Source: Bacteroidota bacterium (GTDB lineage Bacteria; Bacteroidota; Bacteroidia; Bacteroidales; Prolixibacteraceae). From it: 64,000 bases of DNA. The stretch lies in NCBI GenBank assembly GCA_023251455.1, contig JAHEYT010000022.1, positions 124,001 to 188,000 of the forward strand, given 5' to 3'. Shown here piece after piece: positions 33,594-43,196 of this stretch. Made by a program: the position numbers and the translations under genes. Position 1 is the stretch's first letter, and each line of letters starts with the position of its first letter. The notes below the pieces were generated by a model. The model did no database searches. It was not told where the DNA came from and saw nothing but the letters and a program-made list of their open reading frames with translations.

Positions 33594-34388
33594 ATGGCAA
33601 TAGTAAGAGCAAAAAAGAATTTAGGGCAACACTTTTTGAACGACAAGAGCATTGCACAGAATATCGTTGAAAGTCTTCGGGCAACTGAAGTAAAAAAAGT
33701 ATTGGAGGTTGGACCCGGCATGGGAGTCCTGACTCAATTCCTGTTGCAAAACAAGGCGTATGAAACTTCGGTAGTCGAAATCGACCGCGAATCGGTTGAA
33801 TACTTGAATACGCATTTCCCTGAAATCAAAGAACGCATTATTTCGGCTGACTTTCTGCGGCTAAACCTGCACAACCATTTTACTGAACCGTTCGCCATCA
33901 TTGGCAATTTTCCATACAACATCTCGTCGCAGATATTTTTCAAAGTTTTGGAATATCACAACCAAATTCCTGAGGTTGTTGGCATGCTTCAGAAAGAAGT
34001 GGCTGAGCGCCTTGCTGCCGGTCCCGGATCAAAAACTTACGGAATACTGAGTGTTTTTCTCCAGGCGTATTACGACATTGAATACCTTTTTACAGTAAAT
34101 GAAGATGTATTTACGCCTCCGCCAAAAGTAAAATCAGGAGTTATCAGGCTTACACGCAACAAGACCGAAAAACTTAATTGCGACGAAAAGCTCTTTAAAG
34201 GCATTGTAAAAATGGCTTTCAACCAGCGACGCAAAACCATGCGTAATTCATTGAAAACCATGATTACAACCGATGAATTAAAGGCCAATCCAATATTCGA
34301 TAAACGTCCGGAGCAATTGGGCGTGGCTGAGTTTGAAATGGTAGTGCGGTTGATCGGAGAACAAGCGAAAAACAGTGATCAATTTTGA
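33594..34388 (+). CDS. rsmA: 16S rRNA (adenine(1518)-N6/adenine(1519)-N6)-dimethyltransferase
   Basis: RsmA (KsgA) dimethylates two adenines in the 3' hairpin of 16S rRNA late in 30S assembly. The 264-residue protein starts MAIVRAKKNLGQHFLNDKS, the family's conserved N-terminus. It has the SAM motif VLEVGPGMGVLTQFLL (36-51) and the target-base motif NFPYNISSQIFF near 108, and a C-terminal helical domain ending with NQRRKTMRNSL. Absence of KsgA gives kasugamycin resistance in known bacteria. It is transcribed alone. Confidence 0.95.
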   Translation: MAIVRAKKNLGQHFLNDKSIAQNIVESLRATEVKKVLEVGPGMGVLTQFLLQNKAYETSVVEIDRESVEYLNTHFPEIKERIISADFLRLNLHNHFTEPFAIIGNFPYNISSQIFFKVLEYHNQIPEVVGMLQKEVAERLAAGPGSKTYGILSVFLQAYYDIEYLFTVNEDVFTPPPKVKSGVIRLTRNKTEKLNCDEKLFKGIVKMAFNQRRKTMRNSLKTMITTDELKANPIFDKRPEQLGVAEFEMVVRLIGEQAKNSDQF

Positions 34389-34401
34389 TAATCCGCTAAA
34401 A

Positions 34402-34434
34402 AGTTAGAGCTTCACTTTGAGTGAAACTCTGACT
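34402..34434. repeat. Hairpin AGTTAGAGcTTCAC..GTGAAaCTCTGACT
   Basis: The two halves pair over about 13 positions around a short loop, with one G-U pair. A related hairpin at 55392-55424 matches 26 of 33 bases and keeps pairing where bases differ. It lies 14 bp after the rsmA stop but has no U-tract. Confidence 0.65.
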
Positions 34435-34493
34435 AATTCCGCAATAACCTTCGAAATCCTGATCAGGAAATATTCAACCTTTAACCAGATATT

Positions 34494-35378
34494 ATGAACC
34501 GGAACCTTTTGATTAAGCCAACTATCGCAATTGCGTTACTGTTTACCTTAAGTTCATTCACTCCTTCAAATAAAGAATGGGTTAACTTACTTGACAAAAA
34601 CCTTTCGCTATGGGAAATTTACCAGAGCTTTAAGTTCACAACCAGCTTTAACGGGCAACAACCGAAAGATGAAAAGGGCAATTTGATTGAACCGATTGGC
34701 TACAATAAAAATAACAGTAGCGTTTTCACGGTTGACCAGGTTAATGACGAGCCTGTGCTCCACATCACTGGTAAAATTTACGGTTGCGTATTTACCAAAC
34801 AGGAATTTGAGAATTATCATCTGACTTTGAAAGTAAAATGGGGCGATAAAAAATGGGAACCCCGCACCGAAAAGCTGAAAGATTCAGGATTGCTTTATCA
34901 TTCGATTGGTGAATGTGGCGTTGACTACTGGCGTTCCTGGATGCTTTCACAGGAATTCCAGATTATGGAAGGACATATGGGCGATCATTGGGGCATTGCC
35001 AGTTCTGCTATTGATGTTCGGGCATTTATTCCGGAAGGGAAAATGAACACCGTTGCCAGCGAAAAACAAGCATTCCTGCCTATAGGTCCTGGAACCGGGC
35101 TCGATGGCTTTTGCTTACGTAGCGCCGATTACGAAAGCCCCGCCGGTGAGTGGACAACACTTGAATTGATTTGTTTTGGCGATAAAAGCGTTCGTATTGT
35201 TAACGGGCACGTGGTCATGGTTCTGCAAAACTCACGATATGTAAAAGATGGGAAATCGATTCCATTAACCAAAGGGAAAATCCAATTGCAAAGCGAAGCT
35301 GGCGAAGTTTATTTCAAAGACATCCGGATCAAATCGATTGACGAATTACCAAAAGGATTTCTCAAGTATTTTAATTGA
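34494..35378 (+). CDS. Secreted DUF1080 protein (3-keto-disaccharide hydrolase family)
   Basis: A 294-residue protein with a signal peptide (MNRNLLIKPTIAIALLFTLS, hydrophobic to about residue 23) and one DUF1080 (PF06439) beta-jelly-roll domain. Typical blocks are EWVNLLDKNLSLWEIYQS, FTKQEFENYHLTLKVKWG, DSGLLYHS, SQEFQIMEGHMGDHW, GEWTTLELICFGDKSVRIVNG and IQLQSEAGEVYFKDIRIK. Members of the family hydrolyse 3-keto-glycosides or bind related sugars in the periplasm. No glycoside-oxidising partner is nearby. A very strong bidirectional terminator follows. Confidence 0.85.
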   Translation: MNRNLLIKPTIAIALLFTLSSFTPSNKEWVNLLDKNLSLWEIYQSFKFTTSFNGQQPKDEKGNLIEPIGYNKNNSSVFTVDQVNDEPVLHITGKIYGCVFTKQEFENYHLTLKVKWGDKKWEPRTEKLKDSGLLYHSIGECGVDYWRSWMLSQEFQIMEGHMGDHWGIASSAIDVRAFIPEGKMNTVASEKQAFLPIGPGTGLDGFCLRSADYESPAGEWTTLELICFGDKSVRIVNGHVVMVLQNSRYVKDGKSIPLTKGKIQLQSEAGEVYFKDIRIKSIDELPKGFLKYFN

Positions 35379-35423
35379 TAAATATAGGGCGAAGTCGATA
35401 AGCTACAAAACAGGCTGCGTTTA

Positions 35424-35470
35424 AAAAACAATAAGGGTTTCACTTAAAAAGTGAAACCCTTATTGTTTTT
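35424..35470. terminator. Bidirectional rho-independent terminator
   Basis: AAAAACAATAAGGGTTTCAC (35424-35443) pairs perfectly with 35451-35470, and the pairing extends 2 bp further to a 3-nt loop. A-run on one side and T-run on the other let it serve both the DUF1080 gene and the convergent permease gene. Confidence 0.9.
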
Positions 35471-35488
35471 TATGGTCACGTATCTCAG

Positions 35489-36742
35489 CTAAACGCTGTT
35501 CATCGCCTCAACCGGATCGAGCCGCGAGGCTGAAAGCGCTGGAATAAAACCGGCTAAAATGCCGATTACACCGGAAATGGTTAAGCCCAGAATAATATTC
35601 GACATGCTTAATGCAATGGTCATATCAGCAACAGCACTAAAAATGAGCGTACCGGCAAAAATCAGGATCAGCCCAATAATACCACCCAGCATGGATAAAA
35701 CCACGGCTTCGAAAATAAACTGAAGCAGGATAAAATATTTTTTGGCGCCAATGGCCTTTTGAATCCCGATAATTTTAGTTCGTTCTTTAACCGATACAAA
35801 CATGATGTTGGCAATTCCGAAACCACCCACCAGAATACTAAAGCCGCCAATGATCCAACCTGCAAAGTTGAAAACCTTAAAAAAAGCATCGAACCGGGTC
35901 GAAATCACACTCACTTCGTTAATGGCAAAATCGTTTTCTTCCATGGGTCTCAGTCGGCGAAGCGAGCGCATATTTCCTTCAACTTCAGCAATAAATTCAT
36001 CGTGATCGGCATCTGGTTTGGCTTTCAAATTAATAGCCTGCCCCTGATCACGGTTACGAACGTCAACCATATTCATGGCATAAACAACCGGAATATGAAC
36101 CCGTTTGTCCATGCTAGTCCCGAACATATCGGTTCCTTTTTTCAGGTAAACACCAATAATCTGGAATCGATGTCCTTGAATTTTAATCATTTTACCTACA
36201 GGGTTCGTCTGATCAAAAAGTTTAACGGCAAGTTCGCTACCCAGAATGGCCAAAGTGGCTCCTGAATTCGATTCCGACTCAGTAAAATAGCGTCCCTTTT
36301 CAATTTCCAAGCTCCAGGTATCGATTAAATCGTGCGTAGTGGCCAAAACCTCGGTATTTTCAGCCTTGCTGTTTTCGAACTGCACGGTACGGTTAAAACC
36401 AAAAAAATAAACCGCATTCTCAATATTTTTTGACCGGCGCGCTAACTCTTCCCCTTCTTCCATGGTCGGAACAGGCCGGTTCAGGTATTTCCACCAGGGA
36501 TATTCCGATTCGCCTTCAGGTGGAGCCCATGGCCATTTCTGAATGTAAACCATGTTGCTGCCCAATGAATTCAGACTGTTCCGGATGTAACCTTCCAAAG
36601 AATCAATTACGGTAAAAACAGAAATAATAGCAAAAATCCCAATGGTAATTCCCAAAAGCGAAAGAAATGTACGCAGTTTATTCCCCCTGAGAGAACCAAA
36701 AGCGAACGAAAAACTCTCTAATATTAATCTGGTTAAAAGCAT
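35489..36742 (-). CDS. MacB/FtsX-family ABC transporter permease
   Basis: A 417-residue permease from ATG 36742; the frame is open back to a TTG at 36775 but MLLTRLILESFSFAFGSLRGNKLRTFLSLLG is the usual family start. One N-terminal helix (about 30-52) is followed by a MacB-like periplasmic domain (about 55-270), then three C-terminal helices. The FtsX motif is VSVKERTKIIGIQKAIGAKKYFI (near 320) and the C-terminal end is SASRLDPVEAMNSV, the MacB-type ending. Such permeases work with an ATPase and often a membrane-fusion protein, neither of which is adjacent here. Function (efflux or envelope) unresolved. Confidence 0.84.
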   Translation of the reverse strand: MLLTRLILESFSFAFGSLRGNKLRTFLSLLGITIGIFAIISVFTVIDSLEGYIRNSLNSLGSNMVYIQKWPWAPPEGESEYPWWKYLNRPVPTMEEGEELARRSKNIENAVYFFGFNRTVQFENSKAENTEVLATTHDLIDTWSLEIEKGRYFTESESNSGATLAILGSELAVKLFDQTNPVGKMIKIQGHRFQIIGVYLKKGTDMFGTSMDKRVHIPVVYAMNMVDVRNRDQGQAINLKAKPDADHDEFIAEVEGNMRSLRRLRPMEENDFAINEVSVISTRFDAFFKVFNFAGWIIGGFSILVGGFGIANIMFVSVKERTKIIGIQKAIGAKKYFILLQFIFEAVVLSMLGGIIGLILIFAGTLIFSAVADMTIALSMSNIILGLTISGVIGILAGFIPALSASRLDPVEAMNSV

Positions 36743-37198
36743 ATTTTCCCGAATTGAAAAGTAAATATAAAACAATCCTGAAACAGAAACAGCAATTGCC
36801 TTCTAAAAACCCCAAGTAAGTCGTAACCGAACCGGAATTTCCGGAATCTAAAAAATTAGTTGCCGATTTCTGAAATGATTACACATAGATTAAAAAATTA
36901 AAGAAAATAAAGTCAGACGATCTGCATTTCAAACTCAACACGCTAATAATGAATGCTAACCAAAACTTCCGAAATAAAACGACATCATTGAAAACTACAG
37001 CATCGAAGACCTTCATATGAATAAATCTTTCTTTCAGCATTTTATTTGTTTTCCTTTTCCATAACAAAGTTCGAATCCGACCGTTAGGATTCTTACATGA
37101 ATTGGCTCAGGAAACACCTCAATAATTAGAATCAGATTATAATGTTATAATAAGCTTAATTAGTAAGATTCACAGAGGAAAAAATCAAGGTGTTTTAT
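36743..37198. other. Intergenic region upstream of purH
   Basis: About 456 bp. A 62-codon frame on the minus strand (36879-37067) has unlikely composition, no recognisable family and no good start, and is not called. I see no strong hairpin, no purine riboswitch-like structure and no member of the repeat families. Confidence 0.5.
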
Positions 37199-37206
37199 TA
37201 TCTTTG
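37199..37206 (+). promoter_or_regulatory. -7 box TATCTTTG of purH
   Basis: A full TAnnTTTG match 26 bp before the purH ATG. No TTG is found at the expected -33 distance. Confidence 0.42.
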
Positions 37207-37231
37207 AGCCCAAAATACAAAAGGATTATAG

Positions 37232-38821
37232 ATGAAGGACTTAAAAACACTTAAATCGGCGTTAATTTCAGTATATCACAAAGATAAGTTAGACCAGATC
37301 GTTAAAAAACTAGACGAATTAGGCGTCACGATCTATTCAACTGGTGGAACACAATCATTTATTGAAGAACTGGGAACCCCCGTTATTCCGGTAGAAGAAC
37401 TTACAAGTTACCCGTCAATTTTAGGCGGACGTGTAAAAACCCTTCATCCGAAAGTATTTGGCGGAATTCTGAACCGCAGAGACAATCAGGGCGATCAGCA
37501 GCAAATTGCCAAATACGAAATTCCTGAAATAGATTTAGTTATCGTCGACCTTTATCCGTTTGAAGAAACAGTAGCTTCAGGAGCATCAGACGATGACATT
37601 ATTGAAAAAATAGATATCGGCGGTATTTCATTGATTCGTGCCGCAGCCAAAAACTTCAACGACGTTGTCATTATATCATCGCGCAATCAATACCAGACAT
37701 TGCTTGACTTGCTTATTGAAAAAGAAGGTGCCACTTCGCTTGCCGACCGCAAAGAATTTGCCCGCCTTGCATTTGCCACTTCATCGCATTATGATAGCGC
37801 TATCTTCAATTATTTTAACGGTGAAAAATCAGAGGAAGCCCGCATCAGCGTAAACGATGGTCAGGTTTTACGTTATGGCGAAAATCCTCATCAGTCGGCT
37901 GCTTTCTTCAAATTCAACAATACCAATTCAGAAATTACCCTTTCGAATGCAAAAGTATTGCAAGGGAAAGCGCTTTCATACAACAACATGCTCGATGCCG
38001 ATGCCGCATGGAAATCGGCCAGTGATGCTTTTCATTCAGTAGCTCATTTGGAAAACAAGGCAGCCGTATCGGTTGTAAAACACTTGAATCCATGTGGGCT
38101 TGCAGTTACCGACAACCTGATGAAATCGCTCGAACTGGCTTGGGCTGGTGATCCTGTCAGCGCTTTTGGCGGAATTATCTGTTTTACTGGAATGGTTGAC
38201 AAAGCCATTGCCGAATGGTTCGACAAACGTTTCGTTGAAATCATCATTGCTACCGCTTATACTCCGGAAGCACTGGAAGTTTTAGGCAAAAAGAAAAACC
38301 TTCGTGTTTTGGAAACTCCTGTTAAACCTGAAATTACCGGAGAAAAACTCTATCGTTCAATCAGCGGTGGACTGCTCATTCAGGATGAAGACGAAGGCTT
38401 GGAAACTGACTATAAGAATGTAACTAAAATACAATTTGACGATTCGAAAATGAATCTGTCGAAATTCGGCATCACAGCCTGCAAACATTTAAAAAGTAAT
38501 GCGATTGCCCTTGTAACACAAAATCAGGATGGATCTTTCTGGCTCACCGGAGCCGGAATGGGACAACCCAACCGACTAGATAGTTTGCGCCAGTTAACCA
38601 TTCCGAGATTCAATTTAAAAGAAGGCATTAAAATTGAAGACTCAGTATTGATCTCGGATGCATTTTTCCCTTTCAGAGACAGCGTTGAAGCTGCCAACGA
38701 ATTCGGAATAAAATACATTGTAGAACCCGGAGGCAGTATTCGCGACGAAGAAGTAATCGCAGCCTGTGACGAATTTGGTATCGCAATGGTTTTCACAGGA
38801 GTGAGACATTTCAAACACTAA
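37232..38821 (+). CDS. purH: Bifunctional AICAR transformylase / IMP cyclohydrolase
   Basis: It catalyses the last two steps of IMP synthesis. The N-terminal IMP cyclohydrolase domain (about 1-195) shows ALISVYHKDKL, YSTGGTQ, LGGRVKTLHPKVFGG and IVDLYPFEE. The C-terminal transformylase domain shows RYGENPHQ, the catalytic KHLNPCGLAV near 285, and FRDSVEAANEFGIKYIVEPGGS. At 529 residues it is slightly longer than the usual 505-515. It precedes the mre operon, an order common in Bacteroidales, but 145 bp with a TAATGAC repeat separates them. Confidence 0.95.
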   Translation: MKDLKTLKSALISVYHKDKLDQIVKKLDELGVTIYSTGGTQSFIEELGTPVIPVEELTSYPSILGGRVKTLHPKVFGGILNRRDNQGDQQQIAKYEIPEIDLVIVDLYPFEETVASGASDDDIIEKIDIGGISLIRAAAKNFNDVVIISSRNQYQTLLDLLIEKEGATSLADRKEFARLAFATSSHYDSAIFNYFNGEKSEEARISVNDGQVLRYGENPHQSAAFFKFNNTNSEITLSNAKVLQGKALSYNNMLDADAAWKSASDAFHSVAHLENKAAVSVVKHLNPCGLAVTDNLMKSLELAWAGDPVSAFGGIICFTGMVDKAIAEWFDKRFVEIIIATAYTPEALEVLGKKKNLRVLETPVKPEITGEKLYRSISGGLLIQDEDEGLETDYKNVTKIQFDDSKMNLSKFGITACKHLKSNAIALVTQNQDGSFWLTGAGMGQPNRLDSLRQLTIPRFNLKEGIKIEDSVLISDAFFPFRDSVEAANEFGIKYIVEPGGSIRDEEVIAACDEFGIAMVFTGVRHFKH

Positions 38822-38822
38822 A

Positions 38823-38910
38823 GCAGGAAAAATCATTAGTCAATAGTCATTTGTAAAAAGTCTTCAGAGACTTCAACCATTTGCATTTTCCTAATGACTG
38901 ATGACTGTTT
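38823..38910. repeat. TAATGAC-family inverted repeat (copy 3)
   Basis: tcattagtcaatagtcattt near the left end and cctaatgactgatgact at the right end are inverted relatives of each other and of the copies at 22731, 23321 and 45333. It fills the purH-mreB gap. Confidence 0.7.
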
Positions 38911-38966
38911 TATAATGCCAAGCGACTGTTATTTAAGATTTTAAACAAAGAAAAATAAACATACAA

Positions 38967-39989
38967 ATGGGATTGTTTTCATTTTTAACCCAGGAAATTG
39001 CTATCGACCTTGGAACAGCCAACACCATTATTATCCACAACGATAAAATTGTTGTTGACGAACCATCGATCGTAACCATCGACCTAAAAACCGAAAAGCT
39101 TGTTGCTATCGGTGAAAAAGCCCGGCAAATGCAGGGAAAAACCCATTCGAACTTAAAAACAATCCGCCCTTTGCGCGATGGTGTAATTGCTGACTTTAAC
39201 GCAGCAGAGCAAATGATCAGGGGAATGATTAAAATGATGAATCCCAAATCACGTTTCTTTGCACCTTCACTCCGAATGGTAGTTTGTATCCCATCCGGAT
39301 CGACCGAAGTTGAAATACGTGCGGTACGCGACTCGGCTGAACATGCCGGAGGACGCGATGTTTATATGATTTATGAACCAATGGCTGCTGCTATCGGTAT
39401 TGGGCTTGATGTTGAAGCTCCCGAAGGAAACATGGTTGTTGATATCGGTGGTGGTACTACTGAAATTGCAGTAATTTCGCTGGGTGGACTGGTTACCAAC
39501 AAATCAATCCGTATTGCAGGCGACGACCTGACTGCCGATATCATGGAATACATGCGTCATCAGCACAACATCAAAATTGGTGAGCGTACTGCCGAAGAAA
39601 TTAAAATCAATGTCGGATCAGCATTATCGCAACTCGATAATCCGCCTGCCGATTACGTGATACAAGGTCCGAACCAAATGACAGCACTTCCGATTGAAGT
39701 ACCTGTTTCGTACCAGGAAATTTCGCATTGTCTCGAAAAATCGATTACGAAAATTGAAACCGCTATCCTCAGCGCATTGGAACAAACTCCTCCGGAATTG
39801 TACTCCGACATCGTAACCCGTGGTATTTGGCTGGCTGGTGGTGGCGCTTTGCTTCGTGGCTTGGCCAAACGTTTTTCGGACAAAATCAATATTCAGTTTC
39901 ATGTTGCCGAAGATCCATTGCGTGCAGTAGCCCGTGGTACCGGTATCGCACTTAAGAATGTAAATAAATTCTCTTTCCTTATCAGATAA
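38967..39989 (+). CDS. mreB: Rod-shape-determining actin homologue
   Basis: MreB forms membrane-associated filaments that direct lateral wall synthesis. The 340-residue protein has the actin-like phosphate-1 motif AIDLGTANTIIIHNDKIVVDEPS near residue 10, phosphate-2 MVVDIGGGTTEIAVISLGG near 155, and an adenosine motif GIWLAGGGALLRGL near 290. The N-terminal MGLFSFLTQE helix probably anchors it to the membrane. First gene of mreBCD-mrdA-rodA; mreC follows after 31 bp. Confidence 0.96.
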   Translation: MGLFSFLTQEIAIDLGTANTIIIHNDKIVVDEPSIVTIDLKTEKLVAIGEKARQMQGKTHSNLKTIRPLRDGVIADFNAAEQMIRGMIKMMNPKSRFFAPSLRMVVCIPSGSTEVEIRAVRDSAEHAGGRDVYMIYEPMAAAIGIGLDVEAPEGNMVVDIGGGTTEIAVISLGGLVTNKSIRIAGDDLTADIMEYMRHQHNIKIGERTAEEIKINVGSALSQLDNPPADYVIQGPNQMTALPIEVPVSYQEISHCLEKSITKIETAILSALEQTPPELYSDIVTRGIWLAGGGALLRGLAKRFSDKINIQFHVAEDPLRAVARGTGIALKNVNKFSFLIR

Positions 39990-40020
39990 TACTGAAAAGA
40001 AGGGGTAAACCTTCCAGCAA

Positions 40021-40851
40021 ATGAGAAGTTTATTTCGTTTCTTACTACGAAATTATTTTGTAATGATGTTTCTGGTGCTCGAGGCGATTTCTTTCTCCTT
40101 GATGGTCAGTCTCAACAATTACCAGCGGGTAGCATTCGTTAATTCGAGTAACGATCTGGTTGGAACTCTTTATGAACGATTCAGCCATCTGGACGATTAT
40201 TTCAGTTTAAGCCGGACAAATGCCCGATTGGCAGCCGAAAATGCATCGTTGCGCAAACAACTGCAATTCCGGATCATGAACCAGGAAAAATATCCGGTGA
40301 ACCGACCAGATACCGTTGATGCCCCTGCCTATTACTTTGCCTCAGCAAAAGTGATAAGCAACTCGGTAAACAAACAATTCAACTACATTACCCTGAATAA
40401 AGGCTCAAGGCAAGGTATCAAACCCGACATGGGAGTTATTAGTGCTGACGGGGTCGTTGGGGTAATCACCAATGTTTCACCAAACTATTCAACCGGATTG
40501 TCAATTCTAAACAAGCGATTGAGTATTCCGGCCAAAATCAACAAAAACAATTATTTCGGTGCTTTGGTATGGGATGGCGAACATTCCAATACGGCCGACC
40601 TGAAAGAAATTCCATTTCATATCATCGTAAATGTGGGCGATACCGTAGTAACAAGTGGTTATTCCAGTATTTTTCCTGAAGGAATTATGATAGGGACTAT
40701 TTCGAAATTTGATGTGGAAAGCGGAACGAACTTCTACAACATTAAAGTTGACCTTTCGACCAATTTCAGGACCCTTAAATATGTGGAAGTGGTTAAAAAC
40801 ACGAAGCAGGCCGAATTGAAAACACTGGAATCTAACAACGTAGGGGAATGA
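40021..40851 (+). CDS. mreC: Rod-shape-determining protein MreC
   Basis: A periplasmic scaffold of the elongasome that activates PBP2. The 276-residue protein has a transmembrane helix at about 10-32, a coiled coil at about 55-85 (SRTNARLAAENASLRKQL) and a beta-rich domain with the family motifs NYITLNKGSRQGIKPDMGVIS, GVVGVITNVSPNYSTGLSIL and VVTSGYSSIFPEGIMIGTI. The stop overlaps the mreD start (ATGA), which indicates translational coupling. Confidence 0.94.
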   Translation: MRSLFRFLLRNYFVMMFLVLEAISFSLMVSLNNYQRVAFVNSSNDLVGTLYERFSHLDDYFSLSRTNARLAAENASLRKQLQFRIMNQEKYPVNRPDTVDAPAYYFASAKVISNSVNKQFNYITLNKGSRQGIKPDMGVISADGVVGVITNVSPNYSTGLSILNKRLSIPAKINKNNYFGALVWDGEHSNTADLKEIPFHIIVNVGDTVVTSGYSSIFPEGIMIGTISKFDVESGTNFYNIKVDLSTNFRTLKYVEVVKNTKQAELKTLESNNVGE

Positions 40852-41354
40852 TAAAAGATCTGGGAAAATACGTTATTATGTTTTTCGCACTTGTTCTGGT
40901 ACAAGTGCTTATATTGAATAATATCCAATTCAGCGGATTAGTCAATCCGTACATTTACATTCTGTTTATTCTATTGCTTCCATTCACCATTCCCGGATAT
41001 TTTCTGTTGGGTATTTCTTTCATCCTGGGTATTTCAATTGATATTTTCGGAAACACACCGGGAATTCATGCAGGAGCTACCGTTTTGTTGGGTTTTTTAC
41101 GTCCGGCAATTGCACAGTTAGTTTCTTCGCGCGAACTTATTGAAAAAGGAACCACTCCCAACATGACCCAACTTGGATTCGCCAATTTTATTAAATACAC
41201 GGTCATTTCAGTTTTGATCCACCACTTATTTTTATTTTTTGCCGAAGCGTTTTCGTTCGGAGATTTTTTCGAAACTTTACTCCGCTGGATTCTCAGTAGT
41301 GTATTTTCGATCATTATTATACTGGGCAGTCAATTTATTGTCTTTAAAAACTAA
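40848..41354 (+). CDS. mreD: Rod-shape-determining protein MreD
   Basis: A small integral membrane elongasome protein: 168 residues with about five to six hydrophobic helices across its full length and no soluble domain. Identity rests mainly on position between mreC and mrdA and on the helix pattern, as MreD is poorly conserved (PYIYILFILLLPF near 35 and LGISFILGISIDIFGNTPGIHAGATVLLGFLRP are the recognisable parts). Overlaps mreC by 4 bp. Confidence 0.9.
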   Translation: MIKDLGKYVIMFFALVLVQVLILNNIQFSGLVNPYIYILFILLLPFTIPGYFLLGISFILGISIDIFGNTPGIHAGATVLLGFLRPAIAQLVSSRELIEKGTTPNMTQLGFANFIKYTVISVLIHHLFLFFAEAFSFGDFFETLLRWILSSVFSIIIILGSQFIVFKN

Positions 41355-41359
41355 TTGGG

Positions 41360-43195
41360 GTGGATACATTTTCGAAACGGAAGCTTATTATTGCAGGAAT
41401 CATGCTTGGGATTGGAGCTATTTTCATTCTCAGGTTATTCTCGATTCAAATTACCAACAAAACCTACAAGCAATTTGCTACCCGGAACGTACTTCGATAC
41501 ATAACAACCTTCCCTGCCCGCGGATTAATATACGACCGTAAAGGCGAACTAATGGTTTACAATAAAGCGGCATACGATCTGATGATCATTCCACGTGAAG
41601 TAAAGAAGTTTGATACAACTGAATTGTGTAAGATCGTGCAGCTCGACCGGGTAGAATTTAGAAATGCGATCAATAAAGCCAAACAATATTCCCGCTATAA
41701 ACCTTCCATAGTGGTGGGCCAAATATCGCCTGATATTTATGCGCCTCTTCAGGAAAAATTATACAAGTACCCCGGATTCTTTGTACAATCGCGCACATTA
41801 CGCGAATACCCAAGTAAAAGCGCTGCACAGGTATTGGGCTATGTTGGTGAGGTCAATCAGCGAATAATCGACAACGACCATTACTACTTATCGGGAGACT
41901 ACATCGGAGTGAGTGGCCTTGAGAAAGCTTATGAAAAAGAGCTGCGTGGTATCAAAGGAATAACCAAATCGATGGTTGATGTTCACAACCGGGTGAAAGG
42001 GAAATACAACGAAGGCAAGGAGGACACCACTGCCATTCTTGGACAAAATTTACTGACTGGTATGGATGCAAGCCTTCAGGCTTATGCAGAATTACTGATG
42101 ACCAATAAGCGTGGAGCCGTTGTAGCCATAGAACCGGCAACCGGAGAAATTATACTTATGGTGAGCGCCCCGTCATACGACCCGAACTTGTTGGTTGGCC
42201 GTCAACGCAGTACAAATTACAGCATGCTCGACCGTGATTCGGTTGCCAAACCCATGTGGAACAGGGCTGTAAATGCGCTTTATCCGCCAGGCTCAACATT
42301 TAAATTAGCCAATGCACTGATTGCTCTTGAAGAACATGCGATTTCGCCTTTCGACCGATTCTCTTGTTCGGGAAAAGGCACGAAACCAATTTCATGTACA
42401 CACAGCCATGTCAGTCCATTAACCATTCGCGAGGGCATTCGGGAATCGTGTAATTCATTTTTCTGGAATACTTTCAGGGAGATCATGAGTCACAAATCAA
42501 ATACTGCTGAAAGTTACCAGATATGGCGCGATTACATAACCAGCTTCGGTTTTGGCGCAAAGCTTAATCCTGAATTGTCGTCAGAAAACAAAGGTAGTAT
42601 TCCAGAAGTAAGCCTTTACGATAAATGGTACACTCCCAATCACTGGAATTCGATGACAATCCGATCGCTGGCCATTGGTCAGGGTGAAATTGAAGCTACT
42701 CCATTGCAAATGGTCAACCTGTGCGCAATGATTGCTAACCGGGGTTATTACATTGCGCCACATGTTGTGAGAGCGGTTCAGGATGCCAATAGGAACATTC
42801 GCAAACTCGAATACGAAAAAAAAGTGGTCAATATTAATCCTGAACATTTTAATACTGTAATTGGAGGGATGGAGGCTGTAATCGCGGAAACCAGGTTACA
42901 ATACACTGTAAAGCAAGACAGTTTCATTGTTTGCGGAAAAACAGGGACTGTACAAAATCCTCATGGAGCAGACCATTCAGCATTTGTTGGATTTGCACCA
43001 AAGGATAATCCCAAAATTGCTATCGTAGTTTTCGTTGAGAATGCCGGATTTGGAGCAACTTATGCTGCCCCTATTGCAGGCTTGCTCATAGAAAAATACA
43101 TGAATGATTCGATTGCCCCTAAGCATAAAGAAACAGAGCAAAAACTGATTGAGACCGATTTATTAAATGTTGTTGAAGTAAAAAAGAAACTTTAA
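41360..43195 (+). CDS. mrdA: Penicillin-binding protein 2, elongation transpeptidase
   Basis: A monofunctional class B PBP that cross-links peptidoglycan during elongation, with RodA. The 611-residue protein has an N-terminal transmembrane anchor (about 8-28), a pedestal domain with RGLIYDRKGELMVYN near 55, and a transpeptidase domain with active-site S312-T-F-K315 (YPPGSTFKL), SxN motif ESCNSFFWN near 360 and KTG motif CGKTGTVQNPHG near 530. All catalytic residues are present. The start is GTG at 41360, 5 bp after mreD, preceded by GGGG. Confidence 0.95.
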   Translation: MDTFSKRKLIIAGIMLGIGAIFILRLFSIQITNKTYKQFATRNVLRYITTFPARGLIYDRKGELMVYNKAAYDLMIIPREVKKFDTTELCKIVQLDRVEFRNAINKAKQYSRYKPSIVVGQISPDIYAPLQEKLYKYPGFFVQSRTLREYPSKSAAQVLGYVGEVNQRIIDNDHYYLSGDYIGVSGLEKAYEKELRGIKGITKSMVDVHNRVKGKYNEGKEDTTAILGQNLLTGMDASLQAYAELLMTNKRGAVVAIEPATGEIILMVSAPSYDPNLLVGRQRSTNYSMLDRDSVAKPMWNRAVNALYPPGSTFKLANALIALEEHAISPFDRFSCSGKGTKPISCTHSHVSPLTIREGIRESCNSFFWNTFREIMSHKSNTAESYQIWRDYITSFGFGAKLNPELSSENKGSIPEVSLYDKWYTPNHWNSMTIRSLAIGQGEIEATPLQMVNLCAMIANRGYYIAPHVVRAVQDANRNIRKLEYEKKVVNINPEHFNTVIGGMEAVIAETRLQYTVKQDSFIVCGKTGTVQNPHGADHSAFVGFAPKDNPKIAIVVFVENAGFGATYAAPIAGLLIEKYMNDSIAPKHKETEQKLIETDLLNVVEVKKKL

Positions 43196-43196
43196 G

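Noticed and set aside
35759..36265. 168-codon plus-strand frame opposite the MacB-like permease
   Set aside because: Entirely antisense to a conserved FtsX gene; no domain recognised.
36879..37067. 62-codon minus-strand frame in the purH upstream region
   Set aside because: Isolated, AT-driven composition, no ribosome-binding context, and no family resemblance.
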